Positions 42,235-53,480 of a stretch of DNA of 64,000 bases are shown here, one piece after another. This DNA is from Solen grandis (Eukaryota; Mollusca; Bivalvia; Adapedonta; Solenidae): NCBI GenBank assembly GCA_021229015.1, contig CM037781.1, forward strand, positions 34,206,759 through 34,270,758. The letters run 5' to 3'. The first letter of the stretch is position 1. Each line of letters opens with the position of its first letter. Made by a program: the position numbers and the translations under genes. The notes beneath the pieces were generated by a model, which worked only from the letters and a program-made list of their open reading frames with translations, was not told the origin of the DNA and searched no databases.

Positions 42235-42580
42235 TAACTATATGACCGGGGATTGTTGGTTCGAAACCCGTTCGGGGTGAAATTATTAAGCATCTTCTAG
42301 GATACTTAATCACATGCGCAAACAAAATCGGACAGAACATAACATTCACAGATGTGATGTAGTTTTATTCGTCTTCTTGTTATTTTAAGTGAAAGGTTTG
42401 TTTAACGCAGTGAATTTTGTCACCTGACCTAATATTTTATTGTGCAGGTATGGATTTTCTATAATCTGTATGGGATTACATGTACAACCGCTCGTAAAAG
42501 AAATAGTGAAACTTTCCCCCAGGAACTGTCGAGATGGGTTAGTCGACGTAAAATACATAAATTTAAACTACACATTGTAT
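42235..42580 (+). mobile_element. tRNA-derived SINE (family D), degraded
   Basis: A B-box-like TGGTTCGAAACCC lies at about 42260. The later part contains CCAGGAACTGTCGAGA and TCGACGTAAAATA, matching the body after the tRNA-like head at 55665-55740. An unrelated stretch of about 200 bp separates head and body. The A box is barely recognisable. Confidence 0.45.
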
Positions 42581-43230
42581 ATTCGGTCTAGGAACCGTTA
42601 CTTTTTGTATTTTATTTCAAATTATTGAGTCATGCGATGCAGTTTGGGTATTGATCTCATTTAATTATAGCTTTGGTTTAGAAATTTTGAGCTTTATAAG
42701 TTCAGCTATTTTATGAAATAATTTCTTGCGTGCCTGGAAATTAAACTTGAAACTGTTTCTCAGAATTAACAAAAAGTAAAATTCATTATTAGTCTAAAAG
42801 AACAAAAAATGTTTTAATGGTAATCTTTTCGACATACATGTGGTGTAAAAGCGTGGAAATATTTGTGTGCCAAGAATAGTACAAAAGAGGAAGAGGAAAT
42901 TATCACTCGATGCTATCGGATGGTTAATTACACGTGTTTAATTTTAATTCTAGTACTTTTTGTCAAACTCCTCCTGTGAAGCTAATACTTTGCCTGTCGA
43001 AAGAAGCTTTGCAAATCTTTCTAAAGTATGAGTTCCTTTTATCAATGTTGCCTCACGGTAAAATGTAAACGTGCTATGTCATTAAGTCTGGAGGAAATAG
43101 AGGACGGCGATACTGGAATCTCAAAAGCATTTTTATTGCTATTCGGGAAGTCTTCATTCCGAGTTAGGCCGTATTGAGTTGCAATTTCTGTCCCCCGGAG
43201 GGTTCCCACGTTGAACATTTTATAAACCTT
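42581..43230. other. No gene seen
   Basis: AT-rich to 43030, then of more balanced composition, forming part of a GC-richer island at about 43040-43340. Confidence 0.4.
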
Positions 43231-43320
43231 TCAAATCAGCACGTCCGTGACAAGCATACGTTTCCGGAGAGACTCTTTGGCTTCATTGCAGTGCTCTCTG
43301 ATATCGCAATTTCTGAGAAT
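43231..43320 (-). other. Candidate terminal exon of an unknown gene
   Basis: On the minus strand a long pyrimidine tract (TTTTCTTTTTTTTTC) and CACACCACAG at 43321-43347 form a strong splice acceptor. A 29-codon frame follows, reading NCDIREHCNEAKESLRKRM in its middle, and ends in TGA (43231-43233). It has two Cys, charged helix-like composition and higher GC than its surroundings. I do not recognise the protein. The continuing GC-richer sequence down to about 43080 could be its 3' untranslated part. It could also be a fragment of an unrecognised repeat. Confidence 0.25.
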
Positions 43321-44363
43321 CTGTGGTGTGTATAGAAAAAAAAAGAAAACACACTTGAACTTACAGATATAAAATGTAAAACATTAGGAACGTAGACACA
43401 CTGATTTTAACATATTCTGAGGTGTATCCTTTTTCCCGCTTTCAGTCTCATTCATTCAGTCACAAACACACACTATCAGAAGTGGGTTGCCTTTTTTCAA
43501 ACAGTCTAATTTAGATATATCACGAACTAGCTTTCTTATCGGCAAATCTTAGAACTGCTAACCCGCCCTCTGATACATGTATATTCATTCGAGGTTTACA
43601 AATCTTTTCGAGAAAAATATCGGTAAACAAGGATTTTTATTGTCACTTCTTTTGCAAGATTGAGTCGATTTCAAAGTGTCTTTAGGTTTGGTTAAGAAAT
43701 TAGGCAACGTTTTAAGTAATGCGTATGGCTTAATTACATGTATGACTACCTGAAAAAAACACATAAACACACGAGACCATTGTCATTTTTATTACAATTA
43801 CTTCATCTAAAAGAAAAGTGGTAAATCATTCTGCAAAATTTCACAATCTGTGACGTTTAGCAAAAATAACTTGTGACTTGTGTGTGTGTGTGTTTTGTTT
43901 TTTGTTTGTTTTGTTTTTGCCATTTTCCTCATAGTTATCTGATCGTGATTTTGATAAACTGCACAAATAGGCCGATATTTTCAGTAAATGTTATTAGTTG
44001 TTTTGTGATGTCAAAGTAAATGTTCTCTTAATTTGTATATGTTCAATTGTAATGCCAATGTAGAGGCAAAATCATTAATTAATAATTGAATAGATAGTAA
44101 TTTTTGTCTTTACCGGTTGGGAATTAACGCTAGAAAACCTGGTCCTAATGTGTGTAACTATATCAAACTAATAACACAACCGGCATTGTATACTCATTAG
44201 ATGTGTATTAACCTACATCTCGATCGTTACAAATGGTTAAATAAGTCCCTTGTGTTCGACAGCTTTTTATGCATCGATAGATCGGGGGCATATTGCTTTT
44301 GGTCTGTTTGTTTTGTCACAAAACATTTACCTTGACCATAACACGGAAGTCTTTCACCTACAG
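43321..44363. other. No gene seen apart from flanks of exon-like segments
   Basis: The minus-strand frame 43585-43770 has no family features. A short (GT)n lies at 43880-43892. Confidence 0.4.
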
Positions 44364-44432
44364 CCTCCAAACGTCACAGAGGCATGCACCCTGATGAACT
44401 CTATCCGCCAGGTGACCTTTAACTACAAATAA
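44364..44432 (+). other. Candidate terminal exon of an unknown gene
   Basis: The acceptor-like CTTTCACCTACAG (44351-44363) is followed by 22 codons (NVTEACTLMNSIRQVTFNY in the middle) and TAA at 44430-44432. Composition is richer in GC than the surroundings. An internal CAG/GTGACC could alternatively be a donor site. The N-terminal part of the longer open frame (44250-44363) looks non-coding. Function unknown. Confidence 0.2.
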
Positions 44433-44709
44433 CCTAGACCCCCCAAGGTCTAAGGACATGGCGTTCATTCGAACATAAAATGTTATAATTAAAATACCTG
44501 TGCCTTTTAAGAAGAGGTTTTGTCTTTATGACATCATTTGTTTGTATAACGATATCTTGGAAAAACAGGCATGCATATTTTAAGTCAATGGTTTACATGG
44601 TTTACACAATGGAGTTTTGATTATGATACTGTTTGCGAGTAGGTGTCTATGAATGCTTGACACTGGAATGATGCCTTTTGTTTTATGAATGTTTATTTAG
44701 GGTCATGCA
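44433..44709. other. No gene seen
   Basis: A small inverted pair CTAGACC (44444-44450)/GGTCTA (44456-44461) lies next to the candidate stop codon. Confidence 0.4.
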
Positions 44710-44870
44710 AATTCAAAGAAACAAACAAATGAAGCCAATATGAAGGCGTTCTTAAATGAAGTCACCTGCTGAAGCGTGACGGAAATAAGTGTGACGGACA
44801 GGCAGACAGACGACGGAAAAGTAATCCCTATGTGTTACCTCTGCTTACAGCAGGTGACACAAAAAGCTTA
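44710..44870. repeat. End of a dispersed repeat with 11-bp inverted pair
   Basis: GTCACCTGCTG (44761-44771) pairs perfectly with CAGCAGGTGAC near 44850-44860. Between them is GTGTGACGGACAGGCAGACA, also seen near 25976-26012. Confidence 0.55.
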
Positions 44871-45032
44871 CCTAAAGGCAGTTCATGAAAATGATAAATA
44901 AAGTTTTCGTTTATCTTTTTTATCTGTAATTTATTGCAAAATAAACTATATCGTATTTACAGTTTGTCACGTATGCCATACACCGCCTTTGACCCGTCTC
45001 CGGTTTGACTGACAGTTTCACGTGCTTTTTAA

Positions 45033-45266
45033 CCCTTTCCCTCATATAGACTCATTTTGACGCACTCAATAGGTACCACATAAAGCCTGATCTGCAGAAA
45101 ACCACAGTTAAACCTTACCAAATTTAATTACAAAATCCTCATTTCCAGACCACTGAGGAGCAGCGAACAGCATAAAACCTGATCAGCCTGCGAGTTACTC
45201 GCAGGCTGATCTGGTTTTATGCTGTTCGCATAGGTCTTTTCATGGTGTCCTCTATGAGGGAAAGGG
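45033..45266. mobile_element. piggyBac-type MITE with internal hairpin, copy 1
   Basis: Flanked by TTAA at 45029-45032 and 45267-45270. The termini are CCCTTTCCCTCATATAGA and (inverted) CCCTTTCCCTCATAGA. TTAA target sites with CCC-starting ends are the signature of the piggyBac superfamily. The interior holds an almost perfect palindrome (45164-45230): 33-bp arms with one mismatch around a single T. No transposase. Compared with copy 2 there are 26 extra bases after CTCAT. Confidence 0.85.
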
Positions 45267-45270
45267 TTAA

Positions 45271-47480
45271 GCACCGATGTTGTACGGTCAGACATTCTAA
45301 GCTCAGTAAGTATCCCAGAAAACATTTAACAGGCAGCAGGAATTTTCAGCTATTGGAAAATGATTGCTCATTTCCTCTTGTAACAACACAGATGCCCATC
45401 ATGCTTCCAAAAGCAGTGTATATTCTCGGACAGAAATGCAAATGCATGTTATATAAATGCTAAGTGAGGCAAACTGTACATACTTGTTGATGACTATTAT
45501 GCATAAATAAGAAAATATTTTATTAAAGATTATTCATTTACAATTAAATTTACAAGAACACTTGATTTGCATATTCAGCATATCCTCATTATATTTGACG
45601 TTTTCATACACCTTCCGTATGTCTCCGTTAACGCCTCGTGATTACATTGCTGATAACAAATTGTGATTTAGGGACAGTGTTTCAAATTCACATCATTTTT
45701 TATGAAAACAATGAGAGTATTTTGATATGCATATAAAATACAAAATGACATAATTTGATCAACATTTTTAACGTTTATGCATTTAACAGATATTTTACAG
45801 CAGATATTGGCATATAATGTATCATTTGCGTTGGTCTACAAGACAAGATGTCTGTGTTATTTTATCTTTTCTTTTTCTTGAACATTGTATTATTATCGTA
45901 AAACATCGACACCAAGCAACTGTACAGAAAGAAAGACAACAAGGAAAGTCTGTATTCCATTATTTAAGGTAATCGTTTAACCCCATGTCTATATCAAGTA
46001 AATACGACCTCGAAAAAGACACTTGCTTGTTAGAATCTCGCATTCTCAAATCTAATCGAATAATAGTTGTTATTGTTCTTTCATCACAAAGTAATACGGC
46101 ATATTGAAAACGTGTTTTTATTTCATGGATTATTTTGTGCGCTTATTTAATTGGGCGGGTCACACTTTTTGGCACCCAAACTGAGGATACGATTCTTATT
46201 CTCGTAAATTTGTGCCAGATATTTGTAAAAATATTAACAGTCGAGATCAAATGATTTGTTTTCATGACCGCTATTATTTTTCTTTCTGTAAATGATGATG
46301 ATGATGATGATGATGATAAAAAATTCATACAAAGAAAACTTTGGAATTCTATATGTAGTTGATTTAATCAAATTTCTTATTTGATTTCAGAGAGATTTAT
46401 GCAACCCATTTCCGCTACCGAAATAAAATTCTGGCCCAGGGAACACCAAGGCTGTAGGTGTATGCCGTGAATGGGCTGGCAACAGAAACAAACAACAAGA
46501 AACTCAGTGAGAATTTTATTGTCCAATTCCACTGGGCATTGCAAATTTTCAAACTTATCAGGAAATGACCTTTTGATTACAGGGATTCATTTGCGAAATT
46601 AGACGAAAAGATGGATATATGGGTTACAACGATATCTCCGAACAGAAATGTCTATGCATATAAATTTGTTTGCAGCAAGTGAACCGCGTGAGATACTAGA
46701 ATGCGAGAACTCACGAAAGAAGGCATCGGTATCGAACCAAAGCAAACTGACCCGGTGACGAAAACATTGGGAAATATATTTTGAGAGTGAGGATTTTCTT
46801 CCGATAGACACTGCAAAAGGACTAAGTAACGCTGTCTTCCTTTTGACAATGGCAAAGTGTTTGGACTTCAGGTGGAGATGAGCATATCGGGTTCCAGGCT
46901 GAGAAGTTTGCAAAGCCTATCGTGCATAACAATACTGAAGTGGAATGTGAGCGTGTACAAATTCTATCAGAGATGTGTAGACTTGATTCCAGAGAAAGGA
47001 CGTTTCTATTGAAAATCTTTGGATGAATTCAAATGATTTGGCGCTGGGAATATCCCGTATAAAGATATTGAACATATGTTGAGGTATTTTTTATTCAATC
47101 TGGAATACCGATGGAAAACAGAATCTTAAGCAATCATTCGAATAAAGTTACCTTGAGAAAACATTTATTGACCGCTACAGTGACAAAACGGTTATGAACC
47201 GGCGAAACACATCTCAACTGCTGTACACCAGTATCAGGGAGAATAGTTCCCTATGGATTCTAAAGGCTACCCAGACCTTGAACCAGGCGTTCCTGAAAAA
47301 TCTGAACTCCAATTTGAAATCAATGTATAACATGTGCGCGACACACCAGTTAATTTATCCCTTCAATAATTTCTATTTATAAGTGTGTGTGTGTGTGGTT
47401 CTTTCTTTTAGTGGGGGGGGGGGGGGGTAGGTATTTTTCCTAAACTACATTTTGAAAGACAATGAATAAGAAAAGAAAAA
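45271..47480. other. About 2.2 kb without recognisable genes
   Basis: Holds a (GAT)n microsatellite at 46291-46318 and a run of 15 G at 47413-47427. The minus-strand frames 46599-46913 and 46143-46328 and the plus frame 47194-47382 show no family features. Confidence 0.45.
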
Positions 47481-47484
47481 TCAG

Positions 47485-47830
47485 ATTTCACTTTATTTGC
47501 AATCTAGCCATACTCTTTCGGCAAAGTTCGTTAACGGCTGATATTGGCCATTTTGGTCAAGTTACGACCCTTTTAATATTTAAAAAAGCAGGCTTCACTT
47601 TGTTTGCCCCCTAGAATCTCCATTTCTTAAGCATCATTTTCAAACGTTATGACATTGTTTATAGCCATATTTTCTTGGCCAAGTTCGATTATGGCTGATA
47701 TCAGCTGATTAGGTAATATTAAAATTCTAGATTTTATTTTGTCTAGCATCTTCATTTCTTAAGCAACCATTTTGTAGTTTCATGACACCGTTAAGGCTGA
47801 CCTTAATTATTTTTTTTTTGGAGTTACCCG
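47485..47830. repeat. Diverged tandem units of about 110-150 bp
   Basis: AGCCATA.TCTT..GGC-AAGTTCG and GGCTGATAT recur at about 47505-47550 and 47660-47705. CATTTCTTAAGCA-CATTTT recurs at about 47620-47640 and 47750-47775. Confidence 0.55.
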
Positions 47831-47949
47831 ACCAACATTTGTTTTAGGTGGGTTGGTAGGTTGTTTTTTTCATCTGACACAATGATTATGGAAAATTATA
47901 CTATTAAAGTGAACATACCACATGATTAATCATATACTTGGTATATACA

Positions 47950-48065
47950 AAAAAAAATGCCATAGAAACTCGCCTATAAGACTATTCGTCTATAAGACGC
48001 GACCCTTTTCTCAATCCCCTAATATGTGGGTTTATGCTTTGACCCTCTTATAAGACGGGATAAGA
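47950..48065. repeat. TATAAGACG repeat fragment
   Basis: CGCCTATAAGAC, CGTCTATAAGACGCGACCC and CTTATAAGACGGGA form a short cluster of the same word. It may be the subterminal part of a DNA transposon. Confidence 0.5.
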
Positions 48066-48289
48066 AATCCAGAATCATCAAGAGCAGTATCATTAATTCA
48101 CATTACCGTTTATTCAGAATAATTTTACCCAGTAAAAACTACCATGGATTTTAAACTAATATTACTGTCTCTCATAAATGTTTATGTGATAAAAAAATAA
48201 AACAAGTAATAATATAATTGTAACAGTGAACTGTCACTCAGTCTCCCAAACGAAGTTTCTCCTTAGACAATCATACACGAATGGTTTTT

Positions 48290-49050
48290 GGGACAAAACG
48301 TCATAAGTAAAATTGAGGGAGTGGGGCCTGACCCCCTGGTGACCCATGTGAACATTAAAGATGTACCATTCAATCCATCTGATCATGAGGAACATGAATA
48401 CATACACTTGTATAGTTTATTGGTGGGGATATCAATGTTTTTGAACCCCCACCCCCCCGGGACACTAAAGAAGTACCATTCATCTGTCTCATCATGAGGA
48501 ACAAAAATATATATGATTTATTCGTGGGGGTCTGAACAGGTTTTCAGATATAATGATATAAGTTAAATTGAGGGGGTGGGGGCCTGACCTCTTGGTGACT
48601 CATGTTTACATTAAAAAGTACCATTCAATCCATCTCATCATGAAGAAAAAGAATATATATGGTTTAGGGATGGGGATCTGAAATTTTTTTAGATATAAAG
48701 TCATAAGTAAAATTCAGGGGGTGGAGCCTGACCCCTTTGGTGACCTATGTAAACATAAGTACTATGCAATCCATCTCATCATGAGGAACAAGAATATATA
48801 TGGTTTAGGGGTGGGGATCTGAACCGGTTTTGAGATATAAGGTCTTAAGTAAAATTGAAGGGGTGGGGTCTGATCCCTGGGTGACCTCGGGGGACACCAA
48901 AGTAAAACTTTGCAATTCTTCTCATTTTGAGGAAAAATATATGATTAATGGTTGAACAAATATTTAACCAAAATACATTTTTTATGCAAAAAGCCATTTT
49001 TGGGGGGGTGGGGCCTGACCCCCAGGAAGCCCCCATTTACAAAAGTCTGG
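48290..49050. repeat. Tandem array of about 150-bp units
   Basis: Five or so units each carry ATAAGTAAAATTGAGGG-like, GTGGGGCCTGACCCC, GGTGACC, CCATTCAATCCATCTCATC and ATGAGGAACAAGAATATATATG, then a GTGGGGATCTGAA word. Units begin near 48298, 48450 (partial), 48555, 48703 and 48845, with a last partial unit near 48995. GGGGCCTGACCCC is itself a near palindrome. The short frame 48288-48497 is a by-product. Confidence 0.85.
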
Positions 49051-49215
49051 GAGGCACCACTACACGTTGAAGACTATAATCGTATGAAGTTTTGTAAAGA
49101 TATGTCGCGCGGTCTCCGAGATATGGCCCATTCAAAGTTGCCAGCTCAAAAAAGAAGAAGAAACGGAGTAAAAACAATAAGTCAGTTTTTTGGGAGACCT
49201 AATTATTGTGCGTTT
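49051..49215 (+). repeat. 3' end of the array element, Helitron-like layout
   Basis: After the tandem units come AAGATATGTC, a GAAGAAGAAAC tract, AAAACAATAAGTC, then a weak hairpin ending GGGAGACC and TAATTAT. The layout matches the end at 24185-24262 although the sequences differ. Confidence 0.5.
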
Positions 49216-49587
49216 CTTACCAGTTTCTTTTACTTATTTCATTTGGAAAGTGTTTTCAGTCATAATCCCTAGCATTAGGGGAACAGATGGCTATGGTGTC
49301 TCATATTCTTATCAGTACATAAACTAAACCTCAGTAAGGTGCAATATGATTCAAGTAAAAGGAAAAGCAGTGCCAACAGAATGCCTAGATTTGTAGAAGT
49401 CTATGTATTAATTATGGGATAAGAAGCTGTCAACTATCCTGAAAGGAATGCTTGCAAAAGTGTCACCAAATGCACCCCTCTGTGCTCCACTGATTTCAAT
49501 TTCACCTTGTGTGACATTAATATACTGAACAGAACAGAAGATTAATATACAAAATGAGTATTGGTCGTATAACGGTATAGAGCTTGA
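49216..49587. other. No gene seen
   Basis: No recognised features. An ACTGAACAGAACAGAAG run lies at about 49525. Confidence 0.4.
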
Positions 49588-50310
49588 CAGTTTTTAATTA
49601 CACGGGAAATTTTACTCTGAATCAAGAATATATTACTGGTAAAGCACTTAAAGCTTTAAATGTTTTGCCTATTAATTGTCAGAAATTTGCATTTAATTCG
49701 TCTGTTTTATGTCAACTGTTTGATTCATTTGTTGCTTAAATTTTAAGTTATGCTTCTGAGGTTTGGGGTTATACAAGGTCTAAAGAAATAGAGAAAATTC
49801 GCTTAAAATTTTGTAAAATATTTTAAAGGTTAGAAATACGACATGTTCTGGGGAGTTTATGGTGAGCTGGGTAGATATCCGTTATATATAAAACGTTATT
49901 TGAGTATTTTGAATACTGGTTCAAATTATTAGATTCTGATAATATTATTTTACAACGAGTGTACTCTTTGTCTTTGGATGATTGTTCTAAAGGTTGTATG
50001 AACTGGGTTTCAAATATAAAAAAGATGTTGTGTGAATATGGTCTTTCATATGTATTGAATAATCCGGAAAATGTTAATGTTAACATGTTTTTAAGCCTAT
50101 TCGAACAAACATCAAAAGACAATTTTATACAAAACTGGTACTCCGCAAAAGAAAATAGTAGTGTTTTATCGTTGTTTAACTCTGTTAAAACACATTTTGA
50201 ATATTCAGTGTATTATGTAGATGTTATTCCTTATTCATTACGATCTTTCATTACTAGGTTTAGATTATCATCTCATTCGTTAAGGATTTAGACATGAAGA
50301 TATGCAAAAA
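49588..50310 (+). pseudogene. C-terminal part of a fourth LINE ORF2
   Basis: On the plus strand the frame reads LKALNVLPINCQKFAFN near 49640, then LSYASEVWGYTRSKEIEKIR near 49745 and KFCKIF. After a shift the 110-codon frame 49959-50291 reads GCMNWVSNIKKMLCEYGLSY and then VIPYSLRSFITRFRLSSHSL. The LSYASEVWG motif followed by a basic region and a C-terminal R-SSHSLRI-type end is common in invertebrate LINE ORF2 proteins after the RT. The RT core is missing, which suggests 5' truncation. It differs from the three other LINEs in the window. Confidence 0.65.
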
Positions 50311-51505
50311 ATAAAGTACCAAGAGAAGATAGTAATCAATCGCTGCCTCAACAAGCTCCGCCCATAACTAAGTTAATGTCACGTGGGCACCGTACATTTA
50401 TATTTTACTCCATATCAAGGCATCGCTTCATTTTGATCAAAGTACAAGCATTTCATTAGACAATTAAATAGGACAAACTTTAAGGATAATAATGTTGATC
50501 ACACACGATATTTTTCATTAGGATTTGTTTAAGATTGTGCATTATATGAGTAAATGAAAATACATTAGTTTGTAGTTTTAAACAACTGAGTATTATATAC
50601 AGAAAGTACAAATATGAAGAAATGTTTTTCCTTGATAAATGGTGTTTTAATCAGTATAATGAACACTGATATAATTCATTGGCAATTTTAACATATTAGA
50701 TAACGCATAAGCATTAAAAGCAATGCGATATCAATTCGTTTTGTTCTCATGACTTAAAGAAACATACTCGTAGCTTATGGATTGACGGCACTTTCGTTAT
50801 TCAAATGATGCGATTCAATATGAATAGAGTATTTCTTTGCATGTTTATATTTAAATTCATTATGCCCAAAAAACAAATAAGTATCAGACGTTAATTACAG
50901 AACATAAGAGTTAATTTTTGTTCTAACTATATTACAGTATTAAACTGTATTCAAAATCTAAATGAATTAAAATAAAAAATAAAAGTTAATTTATTTTAAG
51001 CTAGTTGATATTACCTTATTAACAAATCATATCTTTATATTTTTATGTATTTAAGTTATAGTAGTGCAATCTAGGTTTAAAGGTCTGTATTGAACGCGGT
51101 CATTTTCACTTTAGTTTTTTGTTTCTTTTGTTAAATCATGTGAAGACAGTAATGTTCAAAATCTACGAACTTATCGTTACCAAATCATTTCGAATGCTTG
51201 GCGTTTTTCATCATCTATAATATTTTAGTCTAGTTTATTGATCTGATTTATAAGAATAAAGATATATCTTTTCATTTACTAATATTTCGAGCCCGAATAA
51301 AAATTATGACTGGGTGATGTGTTATCCAATCTGGAAATACTCTGGAAATTATTTTTAACACTGTTCAAAAGAAAAAGATTTGTTCTTTAAGAGAAAAACA
51401 ATAATGATAAAGTTCGCCACCAAGTGTTTAAGTATACTTTAGCGCTAAGTAAAGTTGGTGGAGCCTGGTACGATTTCAACCAGTCAACGTATCGCTTCGT
51501 AATAC
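50311..51505. other. About 1.2 kb of AT-rich DNA, no gene seen
   Basis: No repeat copy or coding sequence was recognised. Confidence 0.45.
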
Positions 51506-51509
51506 TTAA

Positions 51510-51723
51510 CCCTTTCCCTCATATAGACTCATAAAGCCTGATCTGCAGAAAGCCAAACTCAAACCTTACCAAATTTAATTGTAAAATCCTCATTACATGT
51601 ACCAGACCACTGAGGAGCAGCGAACAGCATAAAACCTGATCAGCCTGCGAGTTACTCGCAGGCTGATCTGGTTTTATGCTGTTCGCATAGGTCTTTTCAT
51701 GGTTTCCTCTATGAGGGAAAGGG
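51510..51723. mobile_element. piggyBac-type MITE with internal hairpin, copy 2
   Basis: Flanked by TTAA at 51506-51509 and 51724-51727. It has the same termini and the same 67-bp palindrome (51620-51686) as copy 1, in the same orientation, and lacks its 26-bp extra segment. Identity elsewhere is very high, pointing to recent spread. Confidence 0.9.
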
Positions 51724-51727
51724 TTAA

Positions 51728-52339
51728 AATCTTAGGGACGGATTTTTAAAGTCTTCTTTCTCTAATAAAGAAAACTATATGTATTTAATTTTTTTTTTAG
51801 CAAGTAGTGTTACTTATAAACTAAAGGTAATAAGTTCTGTTTACTTAGTCATGTACTTCTATATTCTGTAAAGCCGTAATGGTGGGATACGTTTCTTCCT
51901 ATTTCAGGAGTATTATCTGAACTCTAAGTATAGTTGGTAGAAGTCGACTAAAGTCTCTTTAGGGATCATAGGAAAAGCCTTCGGCTTGTTTTAATTTAAA
52001 AATAACGCTCTGAATTTCAAGCCTTGCGATAAATATCAAACCAATATTTCCTCTAGCTTTATACAGTTAATATTTAATTTAGAAAAATGATAAGGTGCAC
52101 GAACATCATCATTATACTTAACGACGTGTTGCGTCGCCCTGTCACGTTATGGTATTACGCCTGTGCATTTTCTTGTGGCACATCCCGACATTTAATAGTT
52201 AAGCGTTGCGTCTGAGGTTTTAATTTCTAACACATTTAAACACATAACAGAGTGCCCTTATTATTTTCTATTTGTATCAAGTATATTATATCGTATATAT
52301 ATATATATTCGTAGATGTTACGTATGGAACGCCATAACT
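51728..52339. other. No gene seen
   Basis: A short (TA)n lies at about 52289-52308. Confidence 0.4.
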
Positions 52340-52805
52340 GTATTATAATATGCACCTGTCTTTATGTTTGGTACATATTCTTTTATGTGCAGTGGTTAAC
52401 ATATTATATGCAGTGGTAAAACCGTTATGTTCAGTAGATATGGCAGTATATGATGTTCACTTGCCGTTATCTGCGGTACATCTAACTTTATATACAATGC
52501 AGATATCATGTAATGCAGTCCTTTTGTTATAATATTCAGTAGATTTTGCTATATATTCGGTCCACGGGTCTTTATTTGCAGTTGGTTTGTCATTATGTTC
52601 AATTCAGTGGTCATTATGTTCGATGGTTTACGAACATATTAAATGCAGTTCGTCCTTTAATATATGCAGTTGAAAAGTATGAATGTGCGGTGATTTCAAC
52701 TTTATGCTCAGCTGTAAAAAGCACTTTATATTCTGCTGATTTTGTAATGTTTTCAGTTCACATGACTTTATATGCAATGTTTATTGCATTATGTTCAGTG
52801 TGATG
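52340..52805 (+). repeat. Degenerate minisatellite, period about 26-28 bp
   Basis: Words such as TTATGTGCAGTGG, TTATATGCAGTGG, CATTATGTTCAGTGG and CTTTATATTCTGC recur at roughly 26-28 bp with much variation. Plus-strand open frames rich in L, C, A and V arise from the repeat. Confidence 0.65.
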
Positions 52806-53386
52806 TGGTTAAAATGCTAACGGAATATTTAATTTATCACACCTGAATCAGGAATCAGGAAATAACAACGAGCTCTTAAGCCCAAGGTATTAGGGTAACA
52901 AACACTAATGAATCTACAAAATACCGTTGTTAATAATTATTAATGACCTCAGGATATTTCTGTTTCCTATAAAAGCTGATACCTGTCAGAATGTGACTAA
53001 TTTTAAAATACCGTATGCTGCATTGAATAATGCTTGGAAACGAATGTTTTCGAAGTGCAAAAATAAATAGATAAATGAATAAATAAAATTTAAAAAAGAA
53101 ATGAGTGTACCGTTTTGACCACATTAACTACTTCCTTTAATCGTATAAATTAAATTGTTAAACTCATTTTCTGATTTAATAATTCTACGCTGACATTAAT
53201 ATATTCAGATATTTTATTCTGAATTTAACAAGCTTAACATATACATGTTGTTGTTTTTCTTTTGCTGAGATGAAAACCAAACACTGGTTTTTGAGGGGTT
53301 ATAAGTGCTCATATAATCGGAAGGTGGATTAAAACATTCAGAACATATCCTTTATTTCTTGTGATAATAACTAAGAAAAAAAAACG
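52806..53386. other. No gene seen
   Basis: AT-rich, no recognised feature. Confidence 0.4.
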
Positions 53387-53480
53387 AAAAACAAATCTTG
53401 CTAACTTGTGGCCACGAGATATAACTAAGAAGAAAAAAAAAGTAAGTAACTCGTGGCCACGAGTTAGCAAGATTTGTTTT
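53387..53480. repeat. Palindrome with paired CTCGTGGCCACGAG cores
   Basis: The left arm 53387-53420 and right arm 53447-53480 are inverted copies (AACAAATCTTGCTAACT and GTGGCCACGAG) with one mismatch, separated by about 26 bp. The GTGGCCAC core in each arm is itself palindromic, so the structure can fold in alternative ways. Confidence 0.8.

Noticed and set aside
44250..44432. Similarity of the last residues to a receptor ligand-binding domain segment
   Set aside because: Only a handful of residues agree (an IR-V-FN pattern), which is too few to name a family. Kept only as an exon-like segment.
46143..46328. Open frame with poly-Ser
   Set aside because: It is generated by the (GAT)n microsatellite read on the minus strand.
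47413..47427. Run of 15 G as a functional G-quadruplex
   Set aside because: A lone homopolymer with no promoter or conserved context, and its length is prone to sequencing error.
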